Numbered from the stretch's first letter, positions 27,507-36,885 are shown. The stretch is 64,000 bases of DNA from Pantoea piersonii (GCF_003612015.1 NZ_RARB01000001.1:1138675-1202674); one strand, 5' to 3'. Made by a program: numbers and translations. The notes: generated by a model not told the origin, from the sequence alone.

Positions 27507-28952
27507 ATGTATTTTCTCAGAAACTTTACTATCCGCAGGGTCGTACAGGTCATTTTGCTTGCCGCCCTGCTTGTCGTCGCGCTGGCAGGCACCTACGGTT
27601 CTGCTGTTCTGCATGATATGCACCAGCGAGACGGGGGCAGAGACGCCCTCACCGCGCAGCTTCTCTTTCTGACGCATGCCGGGAATGTAATGGCCTCAGG
27701 CTCCCCTGCGGAAAAAGCGGCGCTGCAGGCAGATCTGCCCCAGGAGGCCGCCTGGGCGCCTGTGCGTCGTGCGCTGAGCGAGACGCCTGCGCTGTTTTCG
27801 GCTGCGTCAAATGAGCGCCTGGTCTGGCTTCAGCATCAGCTCGCGTCGGACGAAGCGGCGATGACCCGGGATCGCCATCGCCTGGAAGCCGCCTTTATTA
27901 TCGCAGCGCTGGTGACGCTGGGGTTGCTGGCTTTTTGCGACCGCTTCCTGGTAACGCACCTTGTTAAACCGCTTGGCGTGATGCGTGAGTATTTCAAGAG
28001 GATTGCCGCGGGCGATCTCTCGCGAGAGCCGCAAGAATTTGGTCGTAACTGTGTGGGGCAACTGGTTCCGCTGGTCAGGCTGATGCAGCAAAGCTTGCTG
28101 ACTACCGTGCTGTCCGTACGCGATAACACGGTTGTTCTGCGTCAGGAAGCGGCTGATATCGCAGCCGGCAACACCGATCTCTCCGATCGCACTACCCGTC
28201 AGGCTGCGGCGCTTGAGCAGACCGCAGCCAGCATGGAAGAGCTGACCGCAACGGTAAAAAACAACGCGCTGAGCGCGCGGGAAGCCCGCGAGCTTGCAGG
28301 TGCGACTACTCATACCACGCAGCAAGGAGAGACGCTGGTGACATCGGTCTCGACGCTGATGAGCGATATCGCCGAAGAGGCGGAAAAAATCCGTCAGTTT
28401 ACGGCCACCATCAACAGCATCGCATTCCAGACGAATATTCTGGCGTTAAATGCAGCCGTTGAGGCGGCGCGAGCCGGTGAACAGGGCCGCGGCTTCGCCG
28501 TCGTCGCCTCTGAGGTGCGGACGCTGGCCCAGCGAAGCGCCGCTGCCGCCAAAGAGATCGAAGGGTTGATTAGCGGCGCGGTCACGCGCGTGCAGGAAGG
28601 CGCGGTGGTTGCCGCACGGGCGGGCGACACCATGGGAAGCGTGACGAAGAGCGTTGCTGCCGTGAACGATCTTATCGGGCAAATCGCTCTGGCCTCCGAT
28701 GAGCAGAGTAAAGGCATTTCTCAGGTAACACTGGCTATTGCCGATCTTGACCGCGTAACGCAACAGAACGCCTCGCTCGTTCAGCAGGTCACCGCCTCCG
28801 CCGGCAGCCTCAGCGGACGAACGGAAACCCTTGCCAGCGCGATCAGCCACTTTAAAACTGCTGACCTGCCGGCGGAAGACGGGCATCTTCTCGCTAGCCC
28901 CAACGGCGTTAACCCGTTTGCGGCGGCGCAGAGGTTAAGCGGCATACGCTAA
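27507..28952 (+). CDS. Methyl-accepting chemotaxis protein, short sensor
   Basis: Inner-membrane chemoreceptor, 481 aa. TM1 about 12-35 ([20 protein letters not shown]), a small periplasmic part of about 95 residues that is shorter than in Tsr/Tar, TM2 about 128-148 ([16 protein letters not shown]), then HAMP ([22 protein letters not shown]). The signalling hairpin has [20 protein letters not shown] and [20 protein letters not shown]. The C-terminus (LSGIR) lacks the NWETF-type CheR/CheB tether. GGGGAA precedes the ATG. Ligand unknown. Confidence 0.93.
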   Translation: MYFLRNFTIRRVVQVILLAALLVVALAGTYGSAVLHDMHQRDGGRDALTAQLLFLTHAGNVMASGSPAEKAALQADLPQEAAWAPVRRALSETPALFSAASNERLVWLQHQLASDEAAMTRDRHRLEAAFIIAALVTLGLLAFCDRFLVTHLVKPLGVMREYFKRIAAGDLSREPQEFGRNCVGQLVPLVRLMQQSLLTTVLSVRDNTVVLRQEAADIAAGNTDLSDRTTRQAAALEQTAASMEELTATVKNNALSAREARELAGATTHTTQQGETLVTSVSTLMSDIAEEAEKIRQFTATINSIAFQTNILALNAAVEAARAGEQGRGFAVVASEVRTLAQRSAAAAKEIEGLISGAVTRVQEGAVVAARAGDTMGSVTKSVAAVNDLIGQIALASDEQSKGISQVTLAIADLDRVTQQNASLVQQVTASAGSLSGRTETLASAISHFKTADLPAEDGHLLASPNGVNPFAAAQRLSGIR

Positions 28953-28956
28953 ACCA

Positions 28957-29160
28957 TCAGGAACAGGGGCGGCGCGGTGGCGGGTTGTCTTCCAGCCAGC
29001 TGCGCACCTTTTCTATATCCTGCCCCGCTTCTTTTACGGCGCGTATAAGCCGATCCTGGGTGATATGCAGCGTCAGCATCCAGAAAGTGATTTGCCACTG
29101 TTCGCTGACTTCCACGCAGGAAAGATCAGCAGGGACGCGACGAACGATGGGGTCTCTCAT
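28957..29160 (-). CDS. DUF3606 family small protein
   Basis: A 67-aa soluble protein. The ATG at 29160 has AAGGAC 7 nt upstream, giving MRDPIVRRVPADLSCVEVSE; a longer frame is unsupported. The core WQITFWMLTLHITQDRLIRAVKEAG then DIEKVRSWL fits the DUF3606 pattern (a strand-helix-helix unit with vxyWt...te.qL..Av...G...vr..l). Function unknown. It converges on the chemoreceptor end with a 4-nt gap. Confidence 0.7.
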   Translation of the reverse strand: MRDPIVRRVPADLSCVEVSEQWQITFWMLTLHITQDRLIRAVKEAGQDIEKVRSWLEDNPPPRRPCS

Positions 29161-29556
29161 ATCTTTGTCCTTATTACCGGCAAAGGAAAAGCACCGGGAC
29201 AATATTCAGCGTACGAAGCCCCCCATCCTGAATGTCTGGTACAGGATATAAAGCGGATTTATCCCTAAACGATTGTGAAGATAAATTATGAGAGGGTTCC
29301 GAGAGCGAAACCCAATTGAAAGGAGCCAGTTAATATTAAAGTGCGTTAAAAACCGATCCCATTAACCGCCACGCTAATTACATTAACAATGTTATTACAT
29401 GCACCTGCGATATCAGGCAGTGACGGCGGATGATCAGACAGAAACAGAAACTTTCGCGCCTGTTACAGAAATTCTGTTATCTCTTTACCGATTGTTTTGT
29501 GTATGCCAAACAGAGTCCTGCTGAAACATGACTGGCTGCACAGAGAGAAACTTTTT
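29161..29556. other. 396-bp intergenic region
   Basis: Contains the upstream region of the DUF3606 gene (left) and of the small HTH gene (right). I see no terminator, RNA or credible small gene in it. Confidence 0.4.
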
Positions 29557-29787
29557 ATGAAGACAAAACCCTTTAAGCCAGGCGTCATTGTACAGAGCGA
29601 TGTGCGTTCCCTTCGGGTCGCCGCTGGCCTGACTCAGGAGCGCGCCGCTGAACGCTTCAACCTGAGCCTGCGCAGCTGGCAACTTAAAGAGGCTGTATCC
29701 AGTCCCGGGCTGCTCAGCCAGGGAGAATATGAACTGCTGTTATTACTGGCTGGTAAACACCCCCATTTTATTCTGGCGTCTCGCTAA
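29557..29787 (+). CDS. Small helix-turn-helix (XRE-like) protein
   Basis: A 76-aa protein MKTKPFKPGVIVQSDVRSLR with a Cro/CI-type helix-turn-helix (VRSLRVAAGLTQERAAERFNLSLRSWQLKE, about 15-44). The C-terminal half (LLSQGEYELLLLLAGKHPHFIL) resembles small XRE regulators found near integrated elements. The ATG at 29557 is preferred because the residues before it are unlike the family, though the ribosome site (AGAGA) is weak. It has no visible partner toxin; it precedes a chemoreceptor by 217 nt. Confidence 0.6.
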   Translation: MKTKPFKPGVIVQSDVRSLRVAAGLTQERAAERFNLSLRSWQLKEAVSSPGLLSQGEYELLLLLAGKHPHFILASR

Positions 29788-30004
29788 CACCCTCAAGCAT
29801 GGATGCTTATCAATATAAACGTAGCGCTTTAAGCCTGTCACTTAACATTCTATTTAAAATAAACAACATAAAGATAACCCACCGCGAAACAGACGCATCC
29901 CCTCTCGCAGAATTTTAATTGAAGGGGAAAAGAAACATGCCGATAACTAATCAGTTTTGCGATTCAGCAGACTGTTTTGTTAACGTATGGGGAACGGGAA
30001 AGCT

Positions 30005-31555
30005 ATGTTTAAAAATTTACCTGTCAAGAAAAAATTCCTTCTTGCTTTTGGCACTGTTGTTGTTTTGTTGCTGGCGCTCTGCACCACTTTCTACAACAAC
30101 TTTTCCAGTATCGTAAATTCCAATGACTGGAATATTCACAGCTGGCGCGTCATCGATAAAAGCCGCGCGCTGACCCAGAGTCTGGTGAATATGGAGACGG
30201 GCCTGCGCGGCTATGCCATTAATGGTAAAGAGGAAATGCTGGAGCCCTGGAAGTCGGGCAAAGATGACTTTGTTAAGTTTCTGCAGGAAGCAAAATCGCT
30301 GACCGCTGATAACCCTGCTCAGCAGGAGCGCCTGAACAATTTACTGAAGCAGGAGCAAGAGTGGCAGGAAAAATTCGTCGCTGAACTGCTGACTCATCGT
30401 CGCGCGCTCAATGCCGGGACCCTGACGCAGGTAGAGTTTAACGCCTCTTTCGAAGCAAATACCGGCAAAGCGCAGATGGATCAGATGCGCAGGACCATTG
30501 ATGAGATCGTTAACGGCGAGAAAGGCCTGCTCAGCGAACGACAGAATACCGTTGATTCTATTGAAGCCAGGACCCGGCTGGCCCTGTTTGCTGGCGCGCT
30601 GCTGGGTCTGGGTATCGCTTCAGCTTTAGGCTACATTCTTGCCCGTTCAATTGTTCTGCCGCTTGAAGAGGCGGTAAAAGCGGCCAGAGCGATCGCTGCT
30701 GGCGATCTCTCTACAACGCTGGTTACCCATTCAAAAGATGAAACCGGTATTTTGATCGCGACCTTCGCCGCCATGCAGGAGCAGCTCAAGAAAGTGGTCT
30801 CTGATATTCAGACCGCCGCGTCATCTATCGACACAGCGTCTAAAGAGGTGGCGATGGGCAATACCGATCTCTCTGCGCGAACCGAACAGCAGGCCGCCTC
30901 GCTGGAAGAAACCTCCGCCAGCATGGAGGAGTTAACGGCGACCGTCAGACAAAATGCCTCTAATGCGCAAACTGCGAGTAGCCTGGCGTCTGAGGCCTCC
31001 CAGGTTGCGCAGCAGGGAGGCGAAGTGGTCGATAAAGTTGTCACTACCATGGCGGCCATCTTTGATAGCTCGAAAAGCGTGGTCGATATTATCGGTACGA
31101 TTGAGAGCATTGCGTTTCAGACAAATATCCTGGCGCTGAACGCAGCGGTCGAAGCGGCTCGCGCTGGCGAGCAAGGCCGCGGCTTTGCCGTGGTGGCAAG
31201 CGAGGTACGCGCCCTGGCACAGCGCAGCGCGACAGCGGCGAAAGAGATTAAATCTCTTATTGAAGCCTCAAACCACCGTATCTCAGAAGGCACCGATCTG
31301 GTGGCGCAGGCTGGCAAGACGATGAATGGCATAGTCACTGCGATCGGCGACGTGTCGCAAATTATGTCTGAAATCTATACCGCCACCGGCGAGCAGGTTA
31401 ACGGCATCGAGCATGTTGGCATTGCCATCACACAGATGGATGAAGTGACTCAGCAAAACGCAGCGCTGGTGCAACAGGCCGCCGCTGCCGCCGCTTCGCT
31501 GGAAGATCAGGCGGCGCAGCTAAGCCGTACCACCGCCATTTTTAAAATCGCCTGA
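30005..31555 (+). CDS. Methyl-accepting chemotaxis protein with CHASE3-type sensor
   Basis: Chemoreceptor of 516 aa starting [20 protein letters not shown]. The periplasmic part (about 35-190) fits the CHASE3 helical sensor: [21 protein letters not shown] style segment and [23 protein letters not shown]2 about 193-213 is followed by HAMP ([24 protein letters not shown]). The tip [20 protein letters not shown] matches the first receptor of this locus almost exactly. No CheR pentapeptide at the end (TTAIFKIA). The two receptors are 1 kb apart but differ in sensor type, so they are not a recent duplication. Confidence 0.93.
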   Translation: MFKNLPVKKKFLLAFGTVVVLLLALCTTFYNNFSSIVNSNDWNIHSWRVIDKSRALTQSLVNMETGLRGYAINGKEEMLEPWKSGKDDFVKFLQEAKSLTADNPAQQERLNNLLKQEQEWQEKFVAELLTHRRALNAGTLTQVEFNASFEANTGKAQMDQMRRTIDEIVNGEKGLLSERQNTVDSIEARTRLALFAGALLGLGIASALGYILARSIVLPLEEAVKAARAIAAGDLSTTLVTHSKDETGILIATFAAMQEQLKKVVSDIQTAASSIDTASKEVAMGNTDLSARTEQQAASLEETSASMEELTATVRQNASNAQTASSLASEASQVAQQGGEVVDKVVTTMAAIFDSSKSVVDIIGTIESIAFQTNILALNAAVEAARAGEQGRGFAVVASEVRALAQRSATAAKEIKSLIEASNHRISEGTDLVAQAGKTMNGIVTAIGDVSQIMSEIYTATGEQVNGIEHVGIAITQMDEVTQQNAALVQQAAAAAASLEDQAAQLSRTTAIFKIA

Positions 31556-31571
31556 CAGACGATTAACGATC

Positions 31572-31605
31572 AACAAAACCTCGCGCCTGCGAGGTTTTGT
31601 TATTG
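31572..31605. terminator. Bidirectional terminator after the CHASE3 chemoreceptor
   Basis: AACAAAACCTCGC pairs perfectly with GCGAGGTTTTGTT around loop GCCT. T- and A-rich arms suit both the chemoreceptor and the leftward SDR gene. Confidence 0.9.
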
Positions 31606-31627
31606 TCAGAATAGCTATAGCCTGGCT

Positions 31628-32350
31628 TTACCAGGGCACCACCTTGCCAAAACGGTCTAAAAATTCCAGGCCGGGTTTGCTTCGCTTGCGCTCGATCACG
31701 CTGACAATATCGGGGATCGTCTCTTCCAGCGTGTAGGCACCCTCTTCTCCGCCCAGCTCGGTACGGATCCAGCCCGGCGCCAGCAGCAATAAAGCGCGCT
31801 CAGGGTAAAGCACCGCCTGTCGCGCGGCGTAGCTGCGCATGTACTGATTTAAGGCTGCTTTCGTGCCGCGATAGACTTCTCTGCCGCCCTGATGATTATT
31901 ACCGATACTTCCCTGCCCGGAGGACATCACGCCGATCAGCCCGTCCGCGTCGACAAGCTCCTGCAGCCGTTCTGCTACCCGAAGCGGTGAAAGCGCATTG
32001 GTTATCATCAGATGGGCAAACTCTTCGGTACTCACCTCTGCAATGGTGTCGTTCTGATTCCGGTTGGCTATGCCGGCATTGATGAACAGCGCATTAAAAC
32101 GCTGGTGCCGCAGGCGGTTATGCAGCCGGGAAAGTTGAGCCTCATCCGTCATATCCAGCTGCTCCAGGGTCAGCGCCTGCGCATAGCGGGCCGCAAGGTT
32201 GTCCAGAGCGGCAGAGGCGGCTGCGCGGATCGTGGCGGTGACGCGCCAGCCGCGAGCGAGCAGCTCTTCAGCCATCGCCAGACCGATGCCGCGCGAGGCG
32301 CCAATCAGCAAAATATGAGGGGGTGTCGTTTGTAACGGGTTCAGCGCCAT
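31628..32350 (-). CDS. Short-chain dehydrogenase/reductase
   Basis: Cytoplasmic SDR of 240 aa. The ATG at 32350 has GGAG 7 nt upstream; an 11-codon extension lacks one. Motifs: LLIGASRGIGLAMAEELL (cofactor binding), LFINAGIAN (NAG-type), MSSGQGSIGNN (catalytic Ser) and YRGTK (YxxxK). The Arg after GASRG and the ATIRAA segment would fit NADPH, but this is a guess. It is divergent from a LysR regulator with an operator-like array in between, so that regulator probably controls it. Substrate unknown. Confidence 0.88.
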   Translation of the reverse strand: MALNPLQTTPPHILLIGASRGIGLAMAEELLARGWRVTATIRAAASAALDNLAARYAQALTLEQLDMTDEAQLSRLHNRLRHQRFNALFINAGIANRNQNDTIAEVSTEEFAHLMITNALSPLRVAERLQELVDADGLIGVMSSGQGSIGNNHQGGREVYRGTKAALNQYMRSYAARQAVLYPERALLLLAPGWIRTELGGEEGAYTLEETIPDIVSVIERKRSKPGLEFLDRFGKVVPW

Positions 32351-32421
32351 GTTGATCTCCGGAATCTTCGCAGGGATCTTCAAACTAAACAGGAAAGGAG
32401 CATTACACCAGACGCCTCACA

Positions 32422-32449
32422 TGCAACAATGGATTGCATCGCACGCAAT
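32422..32449. promoter_or_regulatory. Operator-like array between SDR gene and LysR gene
   Basis: Three half-sites alternate in orientation: TGCAA (32422-32426), TTGCA (32434-32438, inside ATTGC at 32433) and GCAAT (32445-32449). They form two overlapping dyads, TGCAA-N7-TTGCA and ATTGC-N7-GCAAT, each with the T-N11-A geometry used by LysR-type regulators. Confidence 0.6.
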
Positions 32450-32461
32450 CAACTCTTTCTT

Positions 32462-33394
32462 ATGCCTGACATCGATCTGAACTTGCTCACCGCTCTGGAT
32501 GCTTTGCTGACGGAATGCAGCGTCACCCGTGCGGCGCGGCGTATGGGCCTCAGCCCCTCGGCCATGAGCCGCACGCTTGCCCGTTTGCGCGCTGCTACCG
32601 GCGACCCGCTGCTGGTCCAGGCGGGTCGTCAGATGGTGCCAACGCCCTACGCGGCTGAACTGGCCGGGCGCGTCTCTCACGTCGCACGCAGCGCATGCGC
32701 GCTTCTGCAGCCAGCAAACCCACAGCTGAATCTCGCCAGCACGGAACGCAGCTTTATCATTCGCGCCAATGACAGTTTTATCGATCTGACCGCCGCCGCC
32801 CTGGTAAAAGAGCTTCAGCAACAGGCACCGCTGATACGGCTGGTGTTTGTTAACAAGCGTGATAAAGAGGCTGACCTGCTGCGCAGAGGGGAAATTGACC
32901 TTGAAATCGGCGTGCTGGGAACCGATGCGCCGGAACTTAAAATCAGAACGCTGTTCAATGACCGGTTTGTGGGAATTTGCCGACAGAACCATCCCCTTTT
33001 ACAGACGCCTGGCGTGACGGCTGAACGCTACGCCAGCTACCCTCACGTTGTTATCTCCCGTCATAATAAAATCTGGGGACCGGTAGATGACGCGCTTGAG
33101 CGGCTGGGTTTGCGGCGGCGCGTGATCATGGCACTACCCGCTTTCGCTAACGCCATCCCTGTGGTGCAGGATTCCGATATTCTCGGTCTGGTTCCGCTTT
33201 CCTGCTCAGCCTGTTTCGCCTCTGGCGCGCGCCAAAACGATCTGGCCTACTTTGAGCTGCCCGTTGAGACGCCTGCCATCAACATCTCTCTTATCTGGCA
33301 TCCGCGCATGCAGACCGATCCGCTGCATCGCTGGCTGCGGGAAACCATTATGACGGTATGTCGACGAGAGCAGGCAGCGCGCGGGTGGCCGTGA
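32462..33394 (+). CDS. LysR-family transcriptional regulator (next to SDR)
   Basis: DNA-binding regulator of 310 aa from the ATG at 32462 (MPDIDLNLLTALDALL). An upstream ATG at 32429 would put the operator-like array inside the gene, so the later start is preferred; neither has a clear ribosome site. N-terminal helix-turn-helix: CSVTRAARRMGLSPSAMSRTLARLR (about 19-43). The C-terminal effector domain begins near 90. Divergent from the SDR gene, its likely target together with its own promoter. Confidence 0.9.
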   Translation: MPDIDLNLLTALDALLTECSVTRAARRMGLSPSAMSRTLARLRAATGDPLLVQAGRQMVPTPYAAELAGRVSHVARSACALLQPANPQLNLASTERSFIIRANDSFIDLTAAALVKELQQQAPLIRLVFVNKRDKEADLLRRGEIDLEIGVLGTDAPELKIRTLFNDRFVGICRQNHPLLQTPGVTAERYASYPHVVISRHNKIWGPVDDALERLGLRRRVIMALPAFANAIPVVQDSDILGLVPLSCSACFASGARQNDLAYFELPVETPAINISLIWHPRMQTDPLHRWLRETIMTVCRREQAARGWP

Positions 33395-33504
33395 AAAGCG
33401 CAGGCATCCCTGCGGCGTAGCGGGTTGCCCACGGCTTCAACCCGGTACAGCCTGTAAAATTACAGGTATACTCAGTGAAATTTTTAACCGGCTTAGAAAC
33501 GAAG

Positions 33505-34044
33505 ATGACGAAACTTACCTTACAAGAGCAGATGCTAAAAGCAGGCCTGGTCACCAGCAAAAAGATGGACAAGGTGCAGAGAACGGCTAAAAAATCGCGC
33601 GTTCAGGCACGCGAAGCGAGGCAGGCAGTAGAAGAAAATAAAAAAGCCCAGCTTGAGCGCGACAGGCAGCTAAACGAACAGCAAAAACAGGCTGTTCTCT
33701 CAAAAGAGTATAAAGCTCAGGTGAAGCAGCTGATTGAGATGAACCGGATTATCATCTCCCGAGGCACTATTGGTTTTAACTTTACTGATAATAACTTAAT
33801 TAAAAAAATAGAGGTGGATAAGGCGACTCAGGCGCAGCTGATTAGCGGCCGCCTCGCCATCGCGCGTCTGGCGACCGACAGCAGCGGCGAGAGCGAATAC
33901 GCAATTATTCCCGCGAGCGTAGCCGATAAAATTGCGCAGCGCGATGCGAACAGTATCGTGTTAAACAGCGCGCTCAGTCAGGAAGAGCAGGATGAAGACG
34001 ATCCCTACGCTGACTTTAAAGTGCCTGACGATTTGATGTGGTAA
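33505..34044 (+). CDS. yaiL: YaiL, DUF2058 nucleoprotein/polynucleotide-associated protein
   Basis: A 179-aa protein matching E. coli YaiL in length and sequence: MTKLTLQEQMLKAGLVTSKK, a long basic coiled coil (about 20-75, KKSRVQAREARQAVEENKKA), then a globular end with SRGTIGFNFTDNNLIKKI, YAIIPASVADKIAQRD and the acidic C-terminus DEDDPYADFKVPDDLMW. The ATG at 33505 is chosen by that match. Role is not established beyond association with nucleic acid. Confidence 0.93.
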   Translation: MTKLTLQEQMLKAGLVTSKKMDKVQRTAKKSRVQAREARQAVEENKKAQLERDRQLNEQQKQAVLSKEYKAQVKQLIEMNRIIISRGTIGFNFTDNNLIKKIEVDKATQAQLISGRLAIARLATDSSGESEYAIIPASVADKIAQRDANSIVLNSALSQEEQDEDDPYADFKVPDDLMW

Positions 34045-34067
34045 TTCCTCGCTGTACAACGCTTTAT

Positions 34068-34095
34068 ATGAAAAGTCCCTGAGGGCTTTTCATCT
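34068..34095 (+). terminator. Terminator-like hairpin after yaiL
   Basis: ATGAAAAG-T-CCC pairs with GGG-CTTTTCAT around a TGA loop with one bulged T, 24 nt after the yaiL stop. The trailing bases are only moderately T-rich. Confidence 0.6.
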
Positions 34096-34148
34096 TCCGT
34101 TCCCCCTTAATATCCTCTGATTCAGCGTCGCCAGCCGTGGCTACGCCG

Positions 34149-34847
34149 TCAGAATGGAGAGGCGTGACGGGCGGTTATCCGCTCTCCGCTGACGGGATGG
34201 ATAAAATGAAGCTCGCTGGCGTGAAGCATCAGCCGTGGCGTCCGCTCGCTGCCTGGCAGTTCCCGCCCGCCATACAGGTCACAGCCCAAAATGGGGTGCC
34301 CCAGCTGCTGGCAGTGAATGCGCAGCTGATGGGTACGCCCGGTTTCTGGCGTAAGTTCAACGCGCGTCAACGACAGCCCTTCTCCGCCCTCCTGCTCCTG
34401 ATAAAAACGCTCGACGACCCGATAGCGGGAACGTGCGGGCTTGCCGCGCACCGCGCAGATCGACATCAACGGGAACAGCGCCGGGTCTTTGGCAATCGGC
34501 GCGTCTATTACGCCTTCGGTATCGCCCAAATGTCCACAAAGCAGCGCGCTATAGCGTTTAATGACCGTGCGCTGACTGAACTGCTGGCAGAGCGCGGCGT
34601 TAATAGCCTTATTGCGCGCAATAACCATCAGCCCGGAGGTGCCGAAGTCGAGACGATGGACCAGAGTGCAGCCTGGAAAGATCTGAACCAGCCGGTGATG
34701 CACCGAGTCGAGATTGAGCGGATTTTTCCCCGAGAGGCTGAGCAGCCCGGAGGGTTTAGCGATCAGCGCCAGGTGTTCATCCTGATAGAGCGTCTCTATC
34801 TTTTCGTGACACGGCGGAGCAATAAAGGTATCTGAAAGGGTAGACAT
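34149..34847 (-). CDS. RluA-family RNA pseudouridine synthase
   Basis: A 232-aa pseudouridine synthase of the RluA/RluC/RluD family, converting specific uridines in rRNA or tRNA. The catalytic motif HRLDFGTSG (Asp nucleophile) is intact at about residues 64-72. KPSGLLSLSG, the TGRTHQLRIHCQQLGHPILGC block and LMLHASELHF are diagnostic. No S4 domain is present, as in RluA itself. The target base cannot be read from sequence, so no symbol is given. Convergent with yaiL. Confidence 0.9.
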   Translation of the reverse strand: MSTLSDTFIAPPCHEKIETLYQDEHLALIAKPSGLLSLSGKNPLNLDSVHHRLVQIFPGCTLVHRLDFGTSGLMVIARNKAINAALCQQFSQRTVIKRYSALLCGHLGDTEGVIDAPIAKDPALFPLMSICAVRGKPARSRYRVVERFYQEQEGGEGLSLTRVELTPETGRTHQLRIHCQQLGHPILGCDLYGGRELPGSERTPRLMLHASELHFIHPVSGERITARHASPF

Positions 34848-35000
34848 CAGGCTGCCGGTTAAGAAGTAAGGGCAGATAGTAGCGAATTTTGCGATAGCTG
34901 GCGAATCTTGCCGGGCTGCGACATATCCCGGTGTAATGCGCCTGTTCTCGTTACGTTCAGCAGCGCTGCGCCAGGCGCGGATCGCTTACCGCGTTCACTG

Positions 35001-35028
35001 AAAACCAAACGGCCCGCAGAAGCGGGCC
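35001..35028 (-). terminator. Terminator of the repeat lipoprotein gene
   Basis: Read leftward: GGCCCGC, loop TTCT, GCGGGCC, then GTTTGGTTTT, beginning 16 nt past the stop at 35044. Confidence 0.85.
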
Positions 35029-35043
35029 ATTTCATTACCCGCG

Positions 35044-35340
35044 TTAAATATCATTCGCAGGCGGCGGCCCCATATACTGCGCGCTGCTGACAGATGCTGG
35101 CGGCGGTCCCATATGCTGAGCGCTGCTGTCAGACGCTGACGGCGGCCCCATATGCTGAGCGCTGCTGTCATAGGCTGGTGGTGGCCCCATATGCTGAGAA
35201 GCGCTGCCAGCTGGTCCGGCGTGATGGTGTCTGCCTGAAGAAGGCGCGTAATGATGATGTCCACCATCAGCCACAACGCAGCCGGAGACAGCTGCGCACC
35301 CTAATGTTATCACCAGACAGGCGATCGCTTTTTTAAACAT
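35044..35340 (-). CDS. His-rich lipoprotein with four 13-residue tandem repeats
   Basis: A 98-aa lipoprotein: MFKKAIACLVITLGCAAVSGC with lipobox VSGC (Cys21). Residues 28-41 are His-rich (HHHYAPSSGRHHH). Residues 46-97 are four copies of a 13-residue unit, consensus SSAQHMGPPPASD, running to the last residue but one. The ATG at 35340 has GGGA at a workable distance; an ATG two codons earlier is too close to it. The repeats predict an extended surface or periplasmic stalk, and His/Met content suggests metal binding, but both are inference. I do not recognise the family. Confidence 0.75.
   Translation of the reverse strand: MFKKAIACLVITLGCAAVSGCVVADGGHHHYAPSSGRHHHAGPAGSASQHMGPPPAYDSSAQHMGPPSASDSSAQHMGPPPASVSSAQYMGPPPANDI
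35050..35205. repeat. Coding tandem repeat, 39 bp x 4
   Basis: Four 39-bp units each carry a CCATAT(G/A)CTG core and encode the 13-residue repeat of the lipoprotein. Copies differ by a few bases. Unit length is a multiple of three, so copy-number change keeps frame. Confidence 0.9.
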
Positions 35341-35878
35341 TATCATTTTCCCGATTAAATATTTACGCTTCACTTTATAACGGTGGGGTTACACCCTGGC
35401 TAAACGTCTGTGAAGAGTTAATCTCCTGAAGCGAATAAATTGATGAGGATCAATTCTTAATAAATCGCCTGTCAACGCGACACCGATCAAGAGCCCGACA
35501 CTAATGGCCAGCAAAAAAAATAAAAGCCACGAACATCACAATAATCAATCTTTAGCTGCTTTGCGGTAACACACCACGTTGACTCAGAACAATTTCCGGG
35601 TAAATTAATGCCTGATATTTACGGAGAAAAATTAATACATGAAACCGTAAATATTATTATTAATGCCAGTCCCGTTCTTCGCCATAGTGGCAATCCCGCT
35701 TCACTCTACCGGTCGCCAACGACTAATGAAGCGGGAGCTTTTTTTCTGAAACGCCAGTAACCTCTGCGCGCCCGAAAAATCATTACGCTATCACTGCCAT
35801 TTCAGAAAAGACTCCTGCTGATAAATTAATTTTACACATCATCCAAAATGGCACTAATTTTGCGCGCGGGGGGGGTTA
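35341..35878. other. 538-bp intergenic region with an unexplained 50-codon frame and an orphan terminator
   Basis: A frame from the ATG at 35608 to the TAA at 35760 encodes MPDIYGEKLIHETVNIIINA then 30 more residues ending AFFLKRQ; its ribosome site is poor. Inside it CCCGCTTCA (about 35693) and TGAAGCGGG (about 35727) flank a loop of about 24 nt and are followed by GCTTTTTTTCTG, a terminator-like end on the + strand. That could instead mark the 3' end of a small RNA. A run of nine G lies at 35868-35876. No other gene is visible. Confidence 0.35.
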
Positions 35879-36298
35879 TTATTTGGTCGCAGCGGTAAGG
35901 CAGGTGTCGCCCAGGCCGAGCTTAACAAAAGGCAAGTCAAATAAAGAGGCATCTTGGCTGGTAAACATAACGATGCCGTTACGCGACTCCATAGCTTTAT
36001 AAGGGGCATAAAGTTCATATTGAATACCGTAATTCTTTACCTGACGCCCCTGGCTGTTGAAAAGAAAGAAGCACATTTTTTTACCTTTATCGGGCGTATA
36101 GGCTTCTTTGCTCATATTATTTATCGTTACTTTATAGGTAACCTGATATTCTGGCTGGTCAGTACGGCTGTTCCAGATGCTGCCCTGCGCATCCTTTGAT
36201 GCAAAAACGGTAAGATCAGGCGTACTTTCCGATGCGACAGCGCTACCCGCCGCGAGCATGGTTAAAGAGAGCAACATCGCTTTTGTAGTTTTCAACAT
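35879..36298 (-). CDS. Exported small protein of unknown function (possibly DUF4354-like)
   Basis: A 139-aa protein with signal peptide MLKTTKAMLLSLTMLAAGSAVA and a beta-rich mature domain (LTVFASKDAQGSIWNSRT, YQVTYKVTINNMSKEAYTPDK, KMCFFLFNSQGRQVKNYGIQ). Two cysteines (in KKMCFF and GDTCLTA) could form a disulfide. The pattern recalls DUF4354-type secreted proteins, but I cannot confirm that. It is the first of three leftward genes for exported proteins (35.9-37.1 kb), each with its own leader. Confidence 0.65.
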   Translation of the reverse strand: MLKTTKAMLLSLTMLAAGSAVASESTPDLTVFASKDAQGSIWNSRTDQPEYQVTYKVTINNMSKEAYTPDKGKKMCFFLFNSQGRQVKNYGIQYELYAPYKAMESRNGIVMFTSQDASLFDLPFVKLGLGDTCLTAATK

Positions 36299-36449
36299 CA
36301 GATGACCTCCGGTTCTAAGAGATAAAAACAGTGACGTGCGGAATTATTCAGTCAGCGGCAAAGTCCGCGCTGGGTTTTATAAGAGGAGCATGTTCATATT
36401 ATGATGCGCGCGCGCTAAACTGGTAAATATTCTCCATGCGCCAGATAAA

Positions 36450-36752
36450 CTATTGCTGCACCTCGATCTGAGTCCAACCTTTCTGATACATGCAGTCTTT
36501 GACTAAAATATCTCGTTGAGACGCATTCGAATCGCTCAGGGTATAACTTACATCAGATTCGCCGTTCTTTTTATCCTGGGATACCGTTTTCCCGCTGACC
36601 TTATTATCCGGCGGCAGGTCGCGCAGCGCCTGAGCCTGACAGGCGGTTTCCACTACCGTTTCGTCTCTGTCGCTTGCGCCCTCTTTCACCCATTTATAAT
36701 TAGCGCAGCTCGCCAGAAAAAGGGGCAATATCAGTAAAAGTATTTTCTTCAT
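36450..36752 (-). CDS. Small lipoprotein of unknown function
   Basis: A 100-aa lipoprotein: MKKILLLILPLFLASC with lipobox LASC. The mature part (ANYKWVKEGASDRDETVVETACQAQALRDLPPDN...) includes two further cysteines (ETACQAQ and KDCMYQKGW), resembling small enterobacterial lipoproteins ending in a CMxxKGW motif. The ATG at 36752 puts the signal peptide at the N-terminus; an ATG 5 codons upstream is possible. Neither has a strong ribosome site. Confidence 0.7.
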   Translation of the reverse strand: MKKILLLILPLFLASCANYKWVKEGASDRDETVVETACQAQALRDLPPDNKVSGKTVSQDKKNGESDVSYTLSDSNASQRDILVKDCMYQKGWTQIEVQQ

Positions 36753-36885
36753 AAAAGCTTTAACCATGATTTATTTAAGGCGAGCACAGCCTGACAGGGA
36801 AAGGCGTAAATGAACTAATTACGCCTTATAAAAAATATCTGCTACTGTTCTTATGAACGACTCAACAATCAGGAAGCGGTGCCGC

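Noticed and set aside
34137..34835. 232-codon frame opposite the RluA-family gene
   Set aside because: Mirrors the pseudouridine synthase almost exactly; the leftward strand carries HRLDFGTSG.
35050..35205. CRISPR-like 39-bp tandem repeats
   Set aside because: Units are directly adjacent without spacers and translate in frame as part of a lipoprotein.
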